A stretch of 13,574 nucleotides of DNA, from NCBI GenBank assembly GCA_029856055.1, contig JAHQWF010000046.1, positions 1 to 13,574 of the forward strand, written 5' to 3'. The notes beneath the pieces are model-generated. The model worked only from the letters and a program-made list of their open reading frames with translations. It ran no database searches and had not been told where the DNA came from. Below are positions 1 through 7,378 of the stretch, piece by piece. The translations under genes were made by a program, and so were the position numbers. Positions within the stretch are counted from its first letter, which is position 1, and every line of letters starts with the position of its first letter. The stretch comes from Candidatus Njordarchaeota archaeon. GTDB lineage: Archaea > Asgardarchaeota > Njordarchaeia > Njordarchaeales > Njordarchaeaceae.

Positions 1-1
1 T

Positions 2-754
2 ATAAGAGCAGTAGTTCAAGCAGCAAAAGGCGCAACTGTTAAAGTTATAATTGAAACAGCACTTCTTACAGATGAAGAAAAAGTTAAAGCCTGCCAGTTA
101 GCAAAATCTGCTGGTGCAGGGTTTGTTAAAACTTCAACAGGGTTTGCAAAATCAGGTGCAACTGTTTATGATGTTGAACTTATACGAAGAACAGTTGGTT
201 CATCTATGGGTGTCAAAGCAGCAGGTGGTATAAAAACTTTTGAAGATGCAAAATCTATGATAAAAGCAGGTGCTAGTGAAAAGACAGCAAATGAGGTTGC
301 TGATGTTGTGGAGACGAAGATAGCTGATAAAAAAGAAGTAACTACAAGGGAGTTAAGATCAATTGTTCTCGAAGAGTTAGAGAAGAGAGAACCGGAAGCT
401 AGTGATAGCTGGAAATTTTATGATAGAATTGTCAAGGGTAGAATAACGTTTGAGAGAGGAAAATTCGTAGTAGTTGAGAAAGGAAATCTATATTTTGGAC
501 GCGAAGTGAAAGATATTGGTAAATCAGGTTTATCAGATGTAGAGGAAGTTGCTGGGATTCTTAGAGAGTTGCAGGAAGACTATGATCATGGAGTTCCAAA
601 GAAGACGATTAATGCTAGGACATGGGTTTTATTCATGGCTGTTCTGAAATCAAAGCAAATGAGTCCAGAAGACAAAAGGAAAGCTATAAATATGATTAAT
701 GAATTCCGTGAGAAGTTTGGATGGAAGCCTCTTGAACCGAAAAAGCCATTGTAA
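2..754 (+). CDS. Chimeric open frame: DeoC aldolase C-terminal region joined to ATP-cone protein (5' partial)
   Basis: The frame is open from the window edge, so the start is missing. Codons up to about base 270 encode the C-terminal part of deoxyribose-phosphate aldolase (2-deoxyribose 5-phosphate to glyceraldehyde 3-phosphate plus acetaldehyde). Both active-site lysine motifs are visible: FVKTSTGF (Schiff-base Lys) and GVKAAGG. The usual end of DeoC, the R-I-G-[TA]-S phosphate-binding segment, is absent. Immediately after MIKAGA the frame becomes the second half of an ATP-cone (ASEKTANEVADVVE, then evTTRELRSIVLEELEKREPEA), followed by about 110 residues resembling the tail of stand-alone archaeal ATP-cone proteins. 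The ATP-cone lacks its N-terminal half. Codon use changes at the join: Ala is 13 GCA, 2 GCT, 1 GCC before and mostly GCT after; Lys is 11 AAA, 0 AAG before and mixed after. A recombination or assembly chimera at the shared K-A-G-A coding sequence is more likely than a working fusion. An ATG at 206 lies inside the DeoC part and is not a natural start. Confidence 0.75.
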   Translation: MRAVVQAAKGATVKVIIETALLTDEEKVKACQLAKSAGAGFVKTSTGFAKSGATVYDVELIRRTVGSSMGVKAAGGIKTFEDAKSMIKAGASEKTANEVADVVETKIADKKEVTTRELRSIVLEELEKREPEASDSWKFYDRIVKGRITFERGKFVVVEKGNLYFGREVKDIGKSGLSDVEEVAGILRELQEDYDHGVPKKTINARTWVLFMAVLKSKQMSPEDKRKAINMINEFREKFGWKPLEPKKPL

Positions 755-864
755 GGCAATATATTTTTATATTTTTTGTTAGGAATCATGTTTGTTCTTT
801 ACAGCAAATTTTTAATAATATTATTATAATATTATCAATTTAATTGAAAAAATCAAAAGTTTAA

Positions 865-870
865 CGAGGT
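865..870 (+). promoter_or_regulatory. Shine-Dalgarno site of the NifX-like gene
   Basis: CGAGGT lies seven bases before the ATG at 878 and matches the archaeal anti-SD. The AT-rich stretch at about 809-835, with T-rich TATA-like elements and short AT palindromes, is the likely promoter, but the exact TATA box cannot be fixed by eye. Confidence 0.5.
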
Positions 871-877
871 TTATTCC

Positions 878-1270
878 ATGCGCGTTCTAAGAGTTGCTTT
901 TGGCCTCAATAAAAATAATGGATTGACTGAAGAGCACTATGGTGAATCTGATAAATTTGCTATCTATGAGGTTCGTGAGGATGGATCATATAGATTAATT
1001 GAGTATAGAGATAATAATGCAAAGGGAATTCAAGAGGAGCATGAAAAGTATCATGGAGATCCAAGAAAGTTTAAGGCCGTTATTGAACAATTGAGTGATG
1101 TTAATGTTTTAGCTAGATTCATTATGGGTCCTAATTTACTTAGAATAAAGAGACAAAGCGATAAAGTTCCATTTCTCACTAGAACTAGAGACCTCAACTT
1201 GGCTTTGAAAAGAGTTGCAGAGAATTTCGAAGAGTTATGGAAACAGGTATATGATAAGAAGTCTAATTAA
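878..1270 (+). CDS. NifX/NifB-like dinitrogenase iron-molybdenum cofactor-binding family protein
   Basis: A 130-residue protein with the RNase H-like fold of the FeMo-cofactor biosynthesis (NifX/NafY/NifB C-terminal) family. Seen in sequence: an N-terminal strand VLRVAFG, the family signature GLTEEHYGESDKFAIYE at residues 15-31, a HGDPRKFKAVIE segment at 59-70, and MGPNLLRIK at 83-91 followed by VPFLTRTRDL. In nitrogen fixers relatives carry iron-sulfur or FeMo precursors. In most archaea with stand-alone copies no nif genes are present and the role is unknown, possibly metal-cofactor handling. No nif gene is seen in this window. A GAGGT site seven bases upstream supports the ATG. It converges on the minus-strand gene at 1272, leaving one base between the two stop codons. 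Family assignment is firm; function is open. Confidence 0.82.
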   Translation: MRVLRVAFGLNKNNGLTEEHYGESDKFAIYEVREDGSYRLIEYRDNNAKGIQEEHEKYHGDPRKFKAVIEQLSDVNVLARFIMGPNLLRIKRQSDKVPFLTRTRDLNLALKRVAENFEELWKQVYDKKSN

Positions 1271-1271
1271 T

Positions 1272-1652
1272 TTATATTGATTCTATACGAGATGGATTCG
1301 AGTAATGCATCTTAGCTAATACTTTGTATTTTACCTTATTCTTTTTCAGAATTTTAAGTACGTTGTTAACAAAATCTTCATTAACTCCTAAACCCAACTT
1401 AAATACTCCTTCACGACCTCCATAACCAATTATATCTACAAGCAACTTTTCCTTAAATTGCTTAATTATTATGCTTACTGAGACATCAGAGTTTGTTTTA
1501 AAGAACCATTTAGTACCTATAATCAAACCTATTTTCACGGGTTCTCCATCTATTACTGAGTAGTAGACGTTTCCTACTGAGCTACGCAGCAATTCGTATA
1601 AATCTTTAAAATCAGTTTTTAATACTTCAAGCTTTGCATAATAAGGAGACAT
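1272..1652 (-). CDS. Small hypothetical protein, no recognised family
   Basis: A 126-residue, cysteine-free, soluble-looking protein that I do not recognise. It alternates short helices and strands: an N-terminal helix (about 14-25, FKDLYELLRSSVG), a strand-rich middle with GLIIGTKWFF at about 42-51, a strand pair around VSVSIII and LLVDIIGYGG, then a Gly-rich turn and an amphipathic helix (NEDFVNNVLKILKK). The pattern suggests a compact alpha/beta domain. The ATG at 1652 is preceded by a short AAAGG about eight bases away. It is divergent from the nucleotide-binding protein at 1736 across 83 bases and convergent with the NifX-like gene. Codon use is like that of the interior genes, and the frame is intact, so a real gene is likely. 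No function is proposed. Confidence 0.6.
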   Translation of the reverse strand: MSPYYAKLEVLKTDFKDLYELLRSSVGNVYYSVIDGEPVKIGLIIGTKWFFKTNSDVSVSIIIKQFKEKLLVDIIGYGGREGVFKLGLGVNEDFVNNVLKILKKNKVKYKVLAKMHYSNPSRIESI

Positions 1653-1659
1653 AACAAGA

Positions 1660-1715
1660 ACCTTTACAAAATAACTAATAATAGAGAACTATAAGATAAG
1701 TTAAAAAATAACACC
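1660..1715. promoter_or_regulatory. Divergent promoter region
   Basis: The 83 bases between the divergent starts at 1652 and 1736 are strongly AT-rich. A plus-strand TATA-like element (AAGTTAAAAAATA, about 1698-1710) sits about 30 bases before the ATG at 1736, which fits a leaderless or near-leaderless transcript. On the minus strand an AT-rich element around 1668-1683 is similarly placed for the gene ending at 1272. Assignment is by eye only. Confidence 0.35.
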
Positions 1716-1735
1716 ATTAAGATAAGGGATTAGAC

Positions 1736-2242
1736 ATGAGGAAAATAATTATTGGAGTAATAGGAGATTCGGAAGTAGATAATGAAGAAGAATTGATTTT
1801 TGCCGAGAAATTGGGTGAAGCACTAGCTAAAGAAGGCTATGTGGTTATGAATGGAGGGAGAACAGGAGTCATGGAAGCGGTGTCGAAAGGGGTTAGGAAA
1901 GCTGGGGGATTATCAATAGGGATACTACCAAGTTCGAGTAAAGATGAAGCTAACCCGTATATTGATATACCAATACCTACTAATCTCGGTTGGGCAAGAA
2001 ACACAATTGTTCCACTAGCATCTGATGTAGTAATAGCAATAGGAGGAAAAGCAGGTACACTAGTGGAAATAGGGTATTCATGGGTCTACGGTAAACCAAT
2101 AATAGGGATTATTGGATTCGGGGGATGGTCAGAGAAGCTGGCTGGAAAGAGAATAGATGATAGAGGAAGCGACGTTATTCATCCAGCCAAAGAGATGAGT
2201 GAGGTCTTAGAGTTAATTAAGAAACTAGTAAACTTTGATTGA
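1736..2242 (+). CDS. LOG-like Rossmann-fold nucleotide-binding protein (TIGR00725 / MoCo carrier-like)
   Basis: A 168-residue protein of the SLOG/lysine-decarboxylase-like fold. Visible motifs are the first strand IIIGVIGDS (4-12), NGGRTGVME (39-47), the ARNT segment (87-90), and GGKAGTLVE (103-111), the counterpart of the G-G-x-G-T-x-x-E signature of LOG phosphoribohydrolases with the Glu present. The length and the C-terminal pattern (YGKPIIGI followed by a variable loop) fit the TIGR00725 branch, which also includes molybdenum cofactor carrier proteins, better than plant-type LOG. Binding of a nucleotide or pterin cofactor is expected; the substrate cannot be read from the sequence. The first gene after a divergent promoter, it has only a weak purine run (AAGGGAT) before the ATG. 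The neighbouring NifX-like gene also hints at metal-cofactor handling, but the two are not in one operon. Confidence 0.75.
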   Translation: MRKIIIGVIGDSEVDNEEELIFAEKLGEALAKEGYVVMNGGRTGVMEAVSKGVRKAGGLSIGILPSSSKDEANPYIDIPIPTNLGWARNTIVPLASDVVIAIGGKAGTLVEIGYSWVYGKPIIGIIGFGGWSEKLAGKRIDDRGSDVIHPAKEMSEVLELIKKLVNFD

Positions 2243-2276
2243 TCAATTTCTCTATTTCTTTGCTTATTAGACTGTT

Positions 2277-2297
2277 TAGAAATATAAACGATTTCTA
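2277..2297 (+). repeat. Short inverted repeat after the LOG-like gene
   Basis: TAGAAAT (2277-2283) and ATTTCTA (2291-2297) are perfect 7-bp arms around a 7-base loop, 35 bases past the stop at 2242. The stem is AT-rich and weak; it may mark the 3' untranslated region but could be chance in this composition. Confidence 0.3.
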
Positions 2298-2491
2298 TTG
2301 AATATTGTTTAATAAACTAAATAATTATTTAAGATAAACTTAGTAGTGTAGAAATCAAAAAGTTCTTTTCCATGCTACTCTTGTTTTTCTGTTTTTCGAT
2401 ATATTTGTTTTATTAATACGATTCTGTCTTACTATTTCCTCAATATTTTTTATTTCTAAGAACTATACTTTATTTATTGATATTTTTCTGT

Positions 2492-2497
2492 GAGGTG
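2492..2497 (+). promoter_or_regulatory. Shine-Dalgarno site of tldD
   Basis: GAGGTG sits five bases before the ATG at 2503 and decides this start over the overlapping ATG at 2477, which opens only a short frame in another phase. Confidence 0.6.
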
Positions 2498-2502
2498 TCA
2501 CA

Positions 2503-3936
2503 ATGGAGTTTAAGTTGGATGAAGATCTGGTTCTATTCGCTGTTGATTACGCATTATCTAAAGGAGCTAGGTATGCTGAAGCTAGGCTTCAAAGAGATTC
2601 ATCAAAAGCATTTATTGTTAAGAATGGCATACCTGAAGCTGCTGGTATTTCGGAGAGCATTGGGTTGAGTGTAAGGGTTCTTGTGGATGGTTCACTTGGT
2701 TTTGCATCAACAGATCAATGGGATAATAAAGATGCTATTAAGAGTGTTGTGGATGATGCTGTTAGATTAGCGAAAGCAAATAAGTTGGGTGACGAGGAGT
2801 TATCTGAGGAGCCGACATATAAGGCTAAAGTGTTCATCGATCCTATAAAAAACCCGGACAATGTAGATTCATCGGATAAAATATTGTTTCTGACAGAACT
2901 AGATAAGATAATTCAAACGGCGCATAAGGAAGCTAAATATCCAAATAGATTCCTGAATCTAAGCGAGAGATTAACTCAAAAAGCTTATGCTAACAGCGAT
3001 GGTACAGTAGTGATTAGTTCCATACCACGAATAGCCTTCTTCACATTCTTCGTGACAGTGGCGAGCAATCAATTCGACACAAGGTATATTCAGCTTGGTG
3101 CAGCGAGAGGCTGGGAAGCATTCGATGAATGGAATCTACATGATTACCTGAAGGAGCAAGCTGAGTCAATTGCTAGAGTCTTGTTGGAAGGTAAAGAGAC
3201 CCCGGAGGGCATAATGGACATAATTTTAGGGCCAGAAGTATCTGGTTTATCGGCCCATGAAGCTGTTGGTCATCCATACGAGGCCGATAGGATAATGGGT
3301 AGGGAAGGTGCTCAAGCCGGAGAATCATTCATTGATCCTGATATGCTTGGTAAGAAAGTTGGTAAGGAAGTATTAACAGTTATGGATGACCCCACGATAC
3401 CAAATAGCTATGGTTTCTACCTTTATGATGAGGAGGGTGTGATTGCTAGGCCAAGATATCTAATCAAAGAGGGATACATTAATGAGTTTCTTCATAACAG
3501 AGAGACCGCAGCCAAATCTGGAGTTAATAGTAATGCAGCCGCCAGAGCAAGCGCATATAACCGTGAACCAATTGTTAGAATGGCTAACACATATATTGCT
3601 CCAGGTGACATGAAATTTGAGGAGTTGATAGAGGACATAAAGCTAGGAATATATATCAAGACTTTTGGCGAATGGAATATTGATGATTTACGATACAACA
3701 TGAGATTCGTGGGTAAAGAGGCATGGTTAATAGAGAATGGTGAATTAAAGTACTTAGTTAGAAACCCGATACTAGAGATAACTACACCAAAATTCTATGA
3801 AAGTATAGATGCAGTAGATAACGACCTGAGATTCTATGCAGCTACTTGTGGTAAAGGTGACCCTGGTCAAGGCGTCCCGGTTTATGTCGGTGGCCCAAAT
3901 ATTCGATTACGGAATATAAGAGTTTTGAAGAGGTGA
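2503..3936 (+). CDS. tldD: Metalloprotease TldD
   Basis: A 477-residue TldD family protein, the catalytic half of the cytoplasmic TldD/TldE heterodimeric metalloprotease, which degrades unfolded or small peptides and in enterobacteria matures microcin B17 and degrades CcdA. The zinc-binding HExxxH motif is intact as HEAVGH at residues 252-257, followed by PYEADRIMGREGA. Other family landmarks are the N-terminal YAEAR region, GYINEFLHNRETA, SNAAARA, and the C-terminal TCGKGDPGQGVPVYVGGPNIR. Length is normal for the family. The ATG is supported by GAGGTG five bases upstream. tldE begins six bases after the stop, so the two are co-transcribed, consistent with a 1:1 complex. Nothing is missing or unusual. 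Confidence 0.93.
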   Translation: MEFKLDEDLVLFAVDYALSKGARYAEARLQRDSSKAFIVKNGIPEAAGISESIGLSVRVLVDGSLGFASTDQWDNKDAIKSVVDDAVRLAKANKLGDEELSEEPTYKAKVFIDPIKNPDNVDSSDKILFLTELDKIIQTAHKEAKYPNRFLNLSERLTQKAYANSDGTVVISSIPRIAFFTFFVTVASNQFDTRYIQLGAARGWEAFDEWNLHDYLKEQAESIARVLLEGKETPEGIMDIILGPEVSGLSAHEAVGHPYEADRIMGREGAQAGESFIDPDMLGKKVGKEVLTVMDDPTIPNSYGFYLYDEEGVIARPRYLIKEGYINEFLHNRETAAKSGVNSNAAARASAYNREPIVRMANTYIAPGDMKFEELIEDIKLGIYIKTFGEWNIDDLRYNMRFVGKEAWLIENGELKYLVRNPILEITTPKFYESIDAVDNDLRFYAATCGKGDPGQGVPVYVGGPNIRLRNIRVLKR

Positions 3937-3939
3937 GGT
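3930..3939 (+). promoter_or_regulatory. Shine-Dalgarno site of tldE overlapping the tldD stop
   Basis: GAGGTGAGGT covers the tldD stop codon (3934-3936) and ends three bases before the tldE ATG; the GAGGTGA part (3930-3936) is six bases away. This suggests coupled translation of the two subunits. Confidence 0.6.
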
Positions 3940-3942
3940 ATT

Positions 3943-5292
3943 ATGTTAAGTGAAAACGATTTATTTAATATAGTTAGTGAAGTCGAGGCATTAATAAAGA
4001 AAATTGGTGTTGACGGCTACGCTATTGCTGTTGGTTCTAACTTATCTAGGCAAGTTAGATTCGCTGCAAATAAGATATCAGTGACAAAGACATGGGATGA
4101 GACAGAAATCTCAGTTCTAGTTGAAAAGGATAAGAGAGTAGCTGCATTTAGTGTAGGATTATCCAGCAAAGATATGATACCTAATATGGCTAGGAGGTCT
4201 CTTGAAGCAATAAAAAATGCGCCTCCTCGTGAGGATTATGCTCCTCTACCTAGTCCTGGAGAGAGATATCCATCTTCACCTGGAGCCGTGGACCCATCAC
4301 TTAGAGAGAATCCGGAGAGACTTCTAGATATCGCTAAAGAAGCGATAGATACTGGATTAAGTGAAGGGGCTAAGAAAGTAGCTGGAACAATTATAGCTAA
4401 TGTATATAGCTATGTTTTAGTTACTTCAGCTGGTTTCAAAGACAGTGCTAATTTATCTAATGTTTATTTAGATGTAAGGGCGTTCACATCTAAGGAATCA
4501 ACGGGTCATGCATCCATAGCATCTAGAACGTTATCTGAGATAAAGGCTAAGGAGGTAGCTTCTATAGCTGCTAGAGATGCAAAGTTCTCTCAAAACATCA
4601 AATCAGTGGATCCTGGTAAGTACAATACGGTCTTTACGATAGATGCTACGGCATCTTTAATGAATCTTGTTGGTGGTTCAGCTTCAGCATATGCTGTTGA
4701 TGCTGGTTTTTCATTCCTTGTTAATAAGCTTGGGAGTAAGATCGCGCCAGAGAAATTGACTTTAGAGGATAATCCTCTACTTCCTAATGGTTTTAGGATA
4801 AGAACTTTTGATGATGAGGGTGTGCCAACAAGAGTATTAAATGTGATAAATAATGGTGTCTTAGAGAACTATCTACATAATAGATTTACAGCTAAGAAGT
4901 TTAATGCTGAGCATAATGCTCACGCTGGATGGTTATCACCACACGCTTGGGAGCTAGTGGTCTATCCTGGAGATGCTTCTTGGGAGGAATTACTTGAAAT
5001 AATTAACAAGGGATTGATTGTAAGTAATGCTACTTATATTAGATTCCAGAACTATATCGCTGGAACATTCTCCGCTATAATAAGAGATGGAGTATTCTAT
5101 GTAGAGAATGGTGAAATCAAGCATGCTGTAAAGGGATTAAGGCTAAGTGACAGCATGCCAAATGTCCTAAGTAACATTATGGAGATTGGTAAAGAGAGGA
5201 GACAAGTATTTCACTGGTGGCTAGAAAGTGATATTCCAGTAGTTACACCAGCTATAGCAGTTAAAGAAGTTGGATATACTAAGGCTTTTTAA
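3943..5292 (+). CDS. tldE: TldE/PmbA family protein, TldD partner
   Basis: A 449-residue protein of the PmbA/TldE branch, the non-catalytic partner of TldD that shapes the chamber of the protease. It shares the TldD fold but lacks the HExxxH motif, as TldE should. Recognisable segments are AVGSNLSRQVRFAANKISVT near the N-terminus, the central FTIDATASLMNLVGG and AYAVDAGFSFLVNKLGSKIAPE, and the conserved FDDEGVPTR followed by NGVLENYLHNRFTA. The start is fixed by overlapping GAGGTGA/GAGGT sites at the tldD stop. Second gene of the operon, with a six-base gap. Length is typical and the frame intact. Confidence 0.92.
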   Translation: MLSENDLFNIVSEVEALIKKIGVDGYAIAVGSNLSRQVRFAANKISVTKTWDETEISVLVEKDKRVAAFSVGLSSKDMIPNMARRSLEAIKNAPPREDYAPLPSPGERYPSSPGAVDPSLRENPERLLDIAKEAIDTGLSEGAKKVAGTIIANVYSYVLVTSAGFKDSANLSNVYLDVRAFTSKESTGHASIASRTLSEIKAKEVASIAARDAKFSQNIKSVDPGKYNTVFTIDATASLMNLVGGSASAYAVDAGFSFLVNKLGSKIAPEKLTLEDNPLLPNGFRIRTFDDEGVPTRVLNVINNGVLENYLHNRFTAKKFNAEHNAHAGWLSPHAWELVVYPGDASWEELLEIINKGLIVSNATYIRFQNYIAGTFSAIIRDGVFYVENGEIKHAVKGLRLSDSMPNVLSNIMEIGKERRQVFHWWLESDIPVVTPAIAVKEVGYTKAF

Positions 5293-5341
5293 AAAATCGT
5301 TAATTTGTAATTTAATCTTTTTTATTAAGCTGTTGATCAAT

Positions 5342-5935
5342 ATGAAGGATTTAAAGAAAGATTTAGATAATTGTCTTAAATTACTAGACGTTATCTCAAA
5401 GAAATATTTGTTTAAAGCGCCGGCAATACCCAAAGTTAGTGCTGATATATTAAGGACAGTGACTTTTCTTTATGCATCTAAGATTAATGATGTTAGGGTT
5501 CTCGAAATTGGTACGGGTTATGGCTACTCTACACTATATTTATTAAGAGGAATTCTTGAGGCTAACTCCTTTGGTAAAATCTACACAATCGAGATCAATG
5601 CTAAAAGAGCTGAAACCGTAAGGAAACTCATCGATGAATTCAAATTAACAAGATATATCGAAGTTATCCAAGGAGATGCCCTGAAAATCATTCCACGCAT
5701 CAATGAGATGCTAGATATAGTATTTATTGACGGTTCAAAAAGCGAGTATTATGAAAGCCTCAAGTTAATTCAACCTAAATTAAAGCTTGGCGGGGTTCTT
5801 TTAGCCCATAACGTAATTGGCTATAATTATTTAATGGAGGAATTCATAAGTGAGATAACTAAGAGTGATAGATGGACTACAATTATTTGTGATGCTGATC
5901 CAGAAGGCTTAAGCATTTCTATAAAAAGAGACTAA
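5342..5935 (+). CDS. SAM-dependent O-methyltransferase-like protein
   Basis: A 197-residue class I Rossmann methyltransferase of the small catechol-O-methyltransferase-like (Methyltransf_24/CmoM-sized) group. From the ATG at 5342: motif I VLEIGTGYGYST (53-64), acidic end of strand 2 YTIEI (Glu84), QGDA (110-113), post-motif VFIDGSK (127-133) with the metal/substrate-side Asp, and GGVLLAHNV (150-158). The substrate cannot be predicted. An ATG at 5270 would give 24 more residues that are unusually hydrophobic and overlap tldE by 23 bases; the T-rich, TATA-like run CTTTTTTATT about 15-25 bases before 5342 favours the shorter, near-leaderless form. It may still be read through from tldD-tldE, as the gap is 49 bases. 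Confidence 0.8.
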   Translation: MKDLKKDLDNCLKLLDVISKKYLFKAPAIPKVSADILRTVTFLYASKINDVRVLEIGTGYGYSTLYLLRGILEANSFGKIYTIEINAKRAETVRKLIDEFKLTRYIEVIQGDALKIIPRINEMLDIVFIDGSKSEYYESLKLIQPKLKLGGVLLAHNVIGYNYLMEEFISEITKSDRWTTIICDADPEGLSISIKRD

Positions 5936-5960
5936 TTATAAATATAAATTCAACTTAAAT
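5935..5960 (+). promoter_or_regulatory. Candidate promoter of the phosphohexomutase
   Basis: ATTATAAATATA at about 5935-5946 and ACTTAAATA at about 5952-5960 are TATA-like. They lie 50-70 bases before the ATG at 6008, which has no clear Shine-Dalgarno site. Which element is used cannot be told from sequence. Confidence 0.3.
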
Positions 5961-6007
5961 AGTTTCAAAGCTTAAGTAATCTTGATACGTGGTTTTTGTG
6001 AATCAAA

Positions 6008-7378
6008 ATGAAGAGATTGTTCGGCACTTCTGGTATTAGAGGCTTAATCACAGAAAAAATGTCTCCTGAGAATTGCGTAAAATTTGGTCTGACCCTAGCT
6101 TCTCTGCTAAATAACGAGGGTACAGTTGTTGTTGGTTATGATCATCGCCCTCAAGCAATTATTGTTAAAAACGCATTGATATCTGGTTTAATGGCCGGAG
6201 GCATAGATGTAATTGATGTAGGTATAGTTCCCACACCTGCTATACTCTATTATGTGAAAGAATCATCGCCAAAAACAGCTGTGGCCGTGACGGGAAGCCA
6301 TACTCTTCCAGAGATTATCGGTATATTATTCTTTAACAAAGATACATCTGAGTTCTCAGATCCAATAGAGGAGAAGTTCGAGGAAATTTATTTTAAAGAG
6401 AAGTATAAGAGAGTGCCTTGGAATAGGCTTGGTCGAGTTAGGAGCGAACAAATCCTAGATGTATATAAAGAGAAAGTATTGGCTCTTATAGATGAATCAA
6501 AAGTAAGTGGGAGAAAAGTAGTTGTTGATCCCGGTAACGGTGTATCCTCCATGATTCTTGGCAATATCTTGAGAGACGCCTCAGTGAATGTACTGGCAAT
6601 AAATGACTTTATGGATCCTTATTTCAGGGGGCGTGATCCATTTCCGAGGGTAGACAACTTGAATGAACTAGGGAAAATGGTTAAATGTTGGTCGGCTGAT
6701 CTAGGCGTCGGTGTAGATGGCGATGGTGACAGAGCTCTCTTTAGTGATGAGTTAGGAAATGTTTACTGGGGTGATATCACTGGAGCTATATTTGCTGAGA
6801 GTTCTGTTAAGATGGGTGGGAAAAAAGTCGTTGTGACGATTAATACTAGTCATGTTGTTTCATTTGCTGTGGCTAGAGCTGGTGGTGAAGTAATATACTC
6901 TAAGGTTGGTCCTCCGGCTATAGCTGATACCATGAAAAAACATAATGCAGCATTTGGGATCGAGGAAAGCGGTAAATATCTTTGGTCCGACGCGATATAT
7001 TATGGTGACGCAGCTTTGGCAACTCTAAGAATGCTTGAAATATTAGATAGAGAAGGAATGACTTTGTCTGAATTAGCACGCAGCTACCCGAAGTTCTATA
7101 TGGAAAAAATTGCTATAAAATGCGGTGAAAAAGATAAATCTAGGGTAATGGAGGAAGCATCGAATAAATTTAGGGAGATGTTTAGTTCAGAGATTAAAGA
7201 TATTATAACGATTGATGGAATTAAGATAATTCTGAAAGATGGCTCAGGGATATTGTTTAGACCCTCTGGAACCGAACCAGTTTTTAGAGTGTTTGCTGAA
7301 TCTAGAGAAGAGAAAAAGGCTAAGGAATTAATTAGATTAGGATCAGATCTTGTAAATGAAGTTTTAAGGAGTAGTTGA
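6008..7378 (+). CDS. Alpha-D-phosphohexomutase (phosphoglucosamine/phosphomannomutase family) with atypical active-site loop
   Basis: A 456-residue four-domain phosphohexomutase that interconverts sugar 1- and 6-phosphates, feeding UDP-GlcNAc, GDP-mannose or glycogen-type pathways. Visible are FGTSGIRG at the N-terminus (5-12), the metal loop DGDGDR (237-242), the sugar loop GIEESGKY (317-324) and the phosphate loop RPSGTEP (418-424). The phosphoserine loop reads TGSHTLPE (95-102) where the family normally has TASHNP: the serine (S97) and histidine are kept, but Asn is replaced by Thr and Pro is displaced by one position. The rest of the fold is full length, so activity is likely, and the change is probably a lineage variant. 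Glucosamine, mannose or glucose phosphate specificity cannot be assigned from motifs. The 3' end abuts the antisense C/D RNA at 7378-7438. Confidence 0.88.
   Translation: MKRLFGTSGIRGLITEKMSPENCVKFGLTLASLLNNEGTVVVGYDHRPQAIIVKNALISGLMAGGIDVIDVGIVPTPAILYYVKESSPKTAVAVTGSHTLPEIIGILFFNKDTSEFSDPIEEKFEEIYFKEKYKRVPWNRLGRVRSEQILDVYKEKVLALIDESKVSGRKVVVDPGNGVSSMILGNILRDASVNVLAINDFMDPYFRGRDPFPRVDNLNELGKMVKCWSADLGVGVDGDGDRALFSDELGNVYWGDITGAIFAESSVKMGGKKVVVTINTSHVVSFAVARAGGEVIYSKVGPPAIADTMKKHNAAFGIEESGKYLWSDAIYYGDAALATLRMLEILDREGMTLSELARSYPKFYMEKIAIKCGEKDKSRVMEEASNKFREMFSSEIKDIITIDGIKIILKDGSGILFRPSGTEPVFRVFAESREEKKAKELIRLGSDLVNEVLRSS

Larger units (their letters stand above)
2243..2502. other. 260-base AT-rich intergenic stretch upstream of tldD
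   Basis: No gene or RNA motif was found. It holds a palindrome over the preceding stop codon (ATTGATCAAT, 2238-2247), a 7-bp inverted repeat at 2277-2297, T-rich tracts at about 2362-2396 that could end transcription of the upstream gene, and AT-rich promoter-like sequence (about 2442-2479) before tldD. Confidence 0.5.

Noticed and set aside
586..789. Minus-strand 67-residue open frame
   Set aside because: Antisense to the ATP-cone protein and its 3' region; basic, low-complexity translation.
811..835. AT palindromes (AATAATATTATT and overlapping copies) as an operator
   Set aside because: Simple A/T alternation in a promoter region; expected by composition and indistinguishable from TATA-type sequence.
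2477..2668. Plus-strand 63-residue open frame
   Set aside because: It overlaps the start of tldD in another phase and lacks a ribosome site; tldD has GAGGTG.
3492..3701. Minus-strand 69-residue open frame inside tldD
   Set aside because: Antisense shadow of a well-conserved region of tldD.
5270..5341. Longer N-terminus for the methyltransferase starting at the ATG at 5270
   Set aside because: It would overlap tldE by 23 bases and add a hydrophobic stretch unlike family members; the ATG at 5342 with a TATA-like element upstream fits better.
6740..6765. GTGATGA inside the mutase gene as a C box
   Set aside because: No CTGA at guide distance and no second box pair; ordinary coding sequence.
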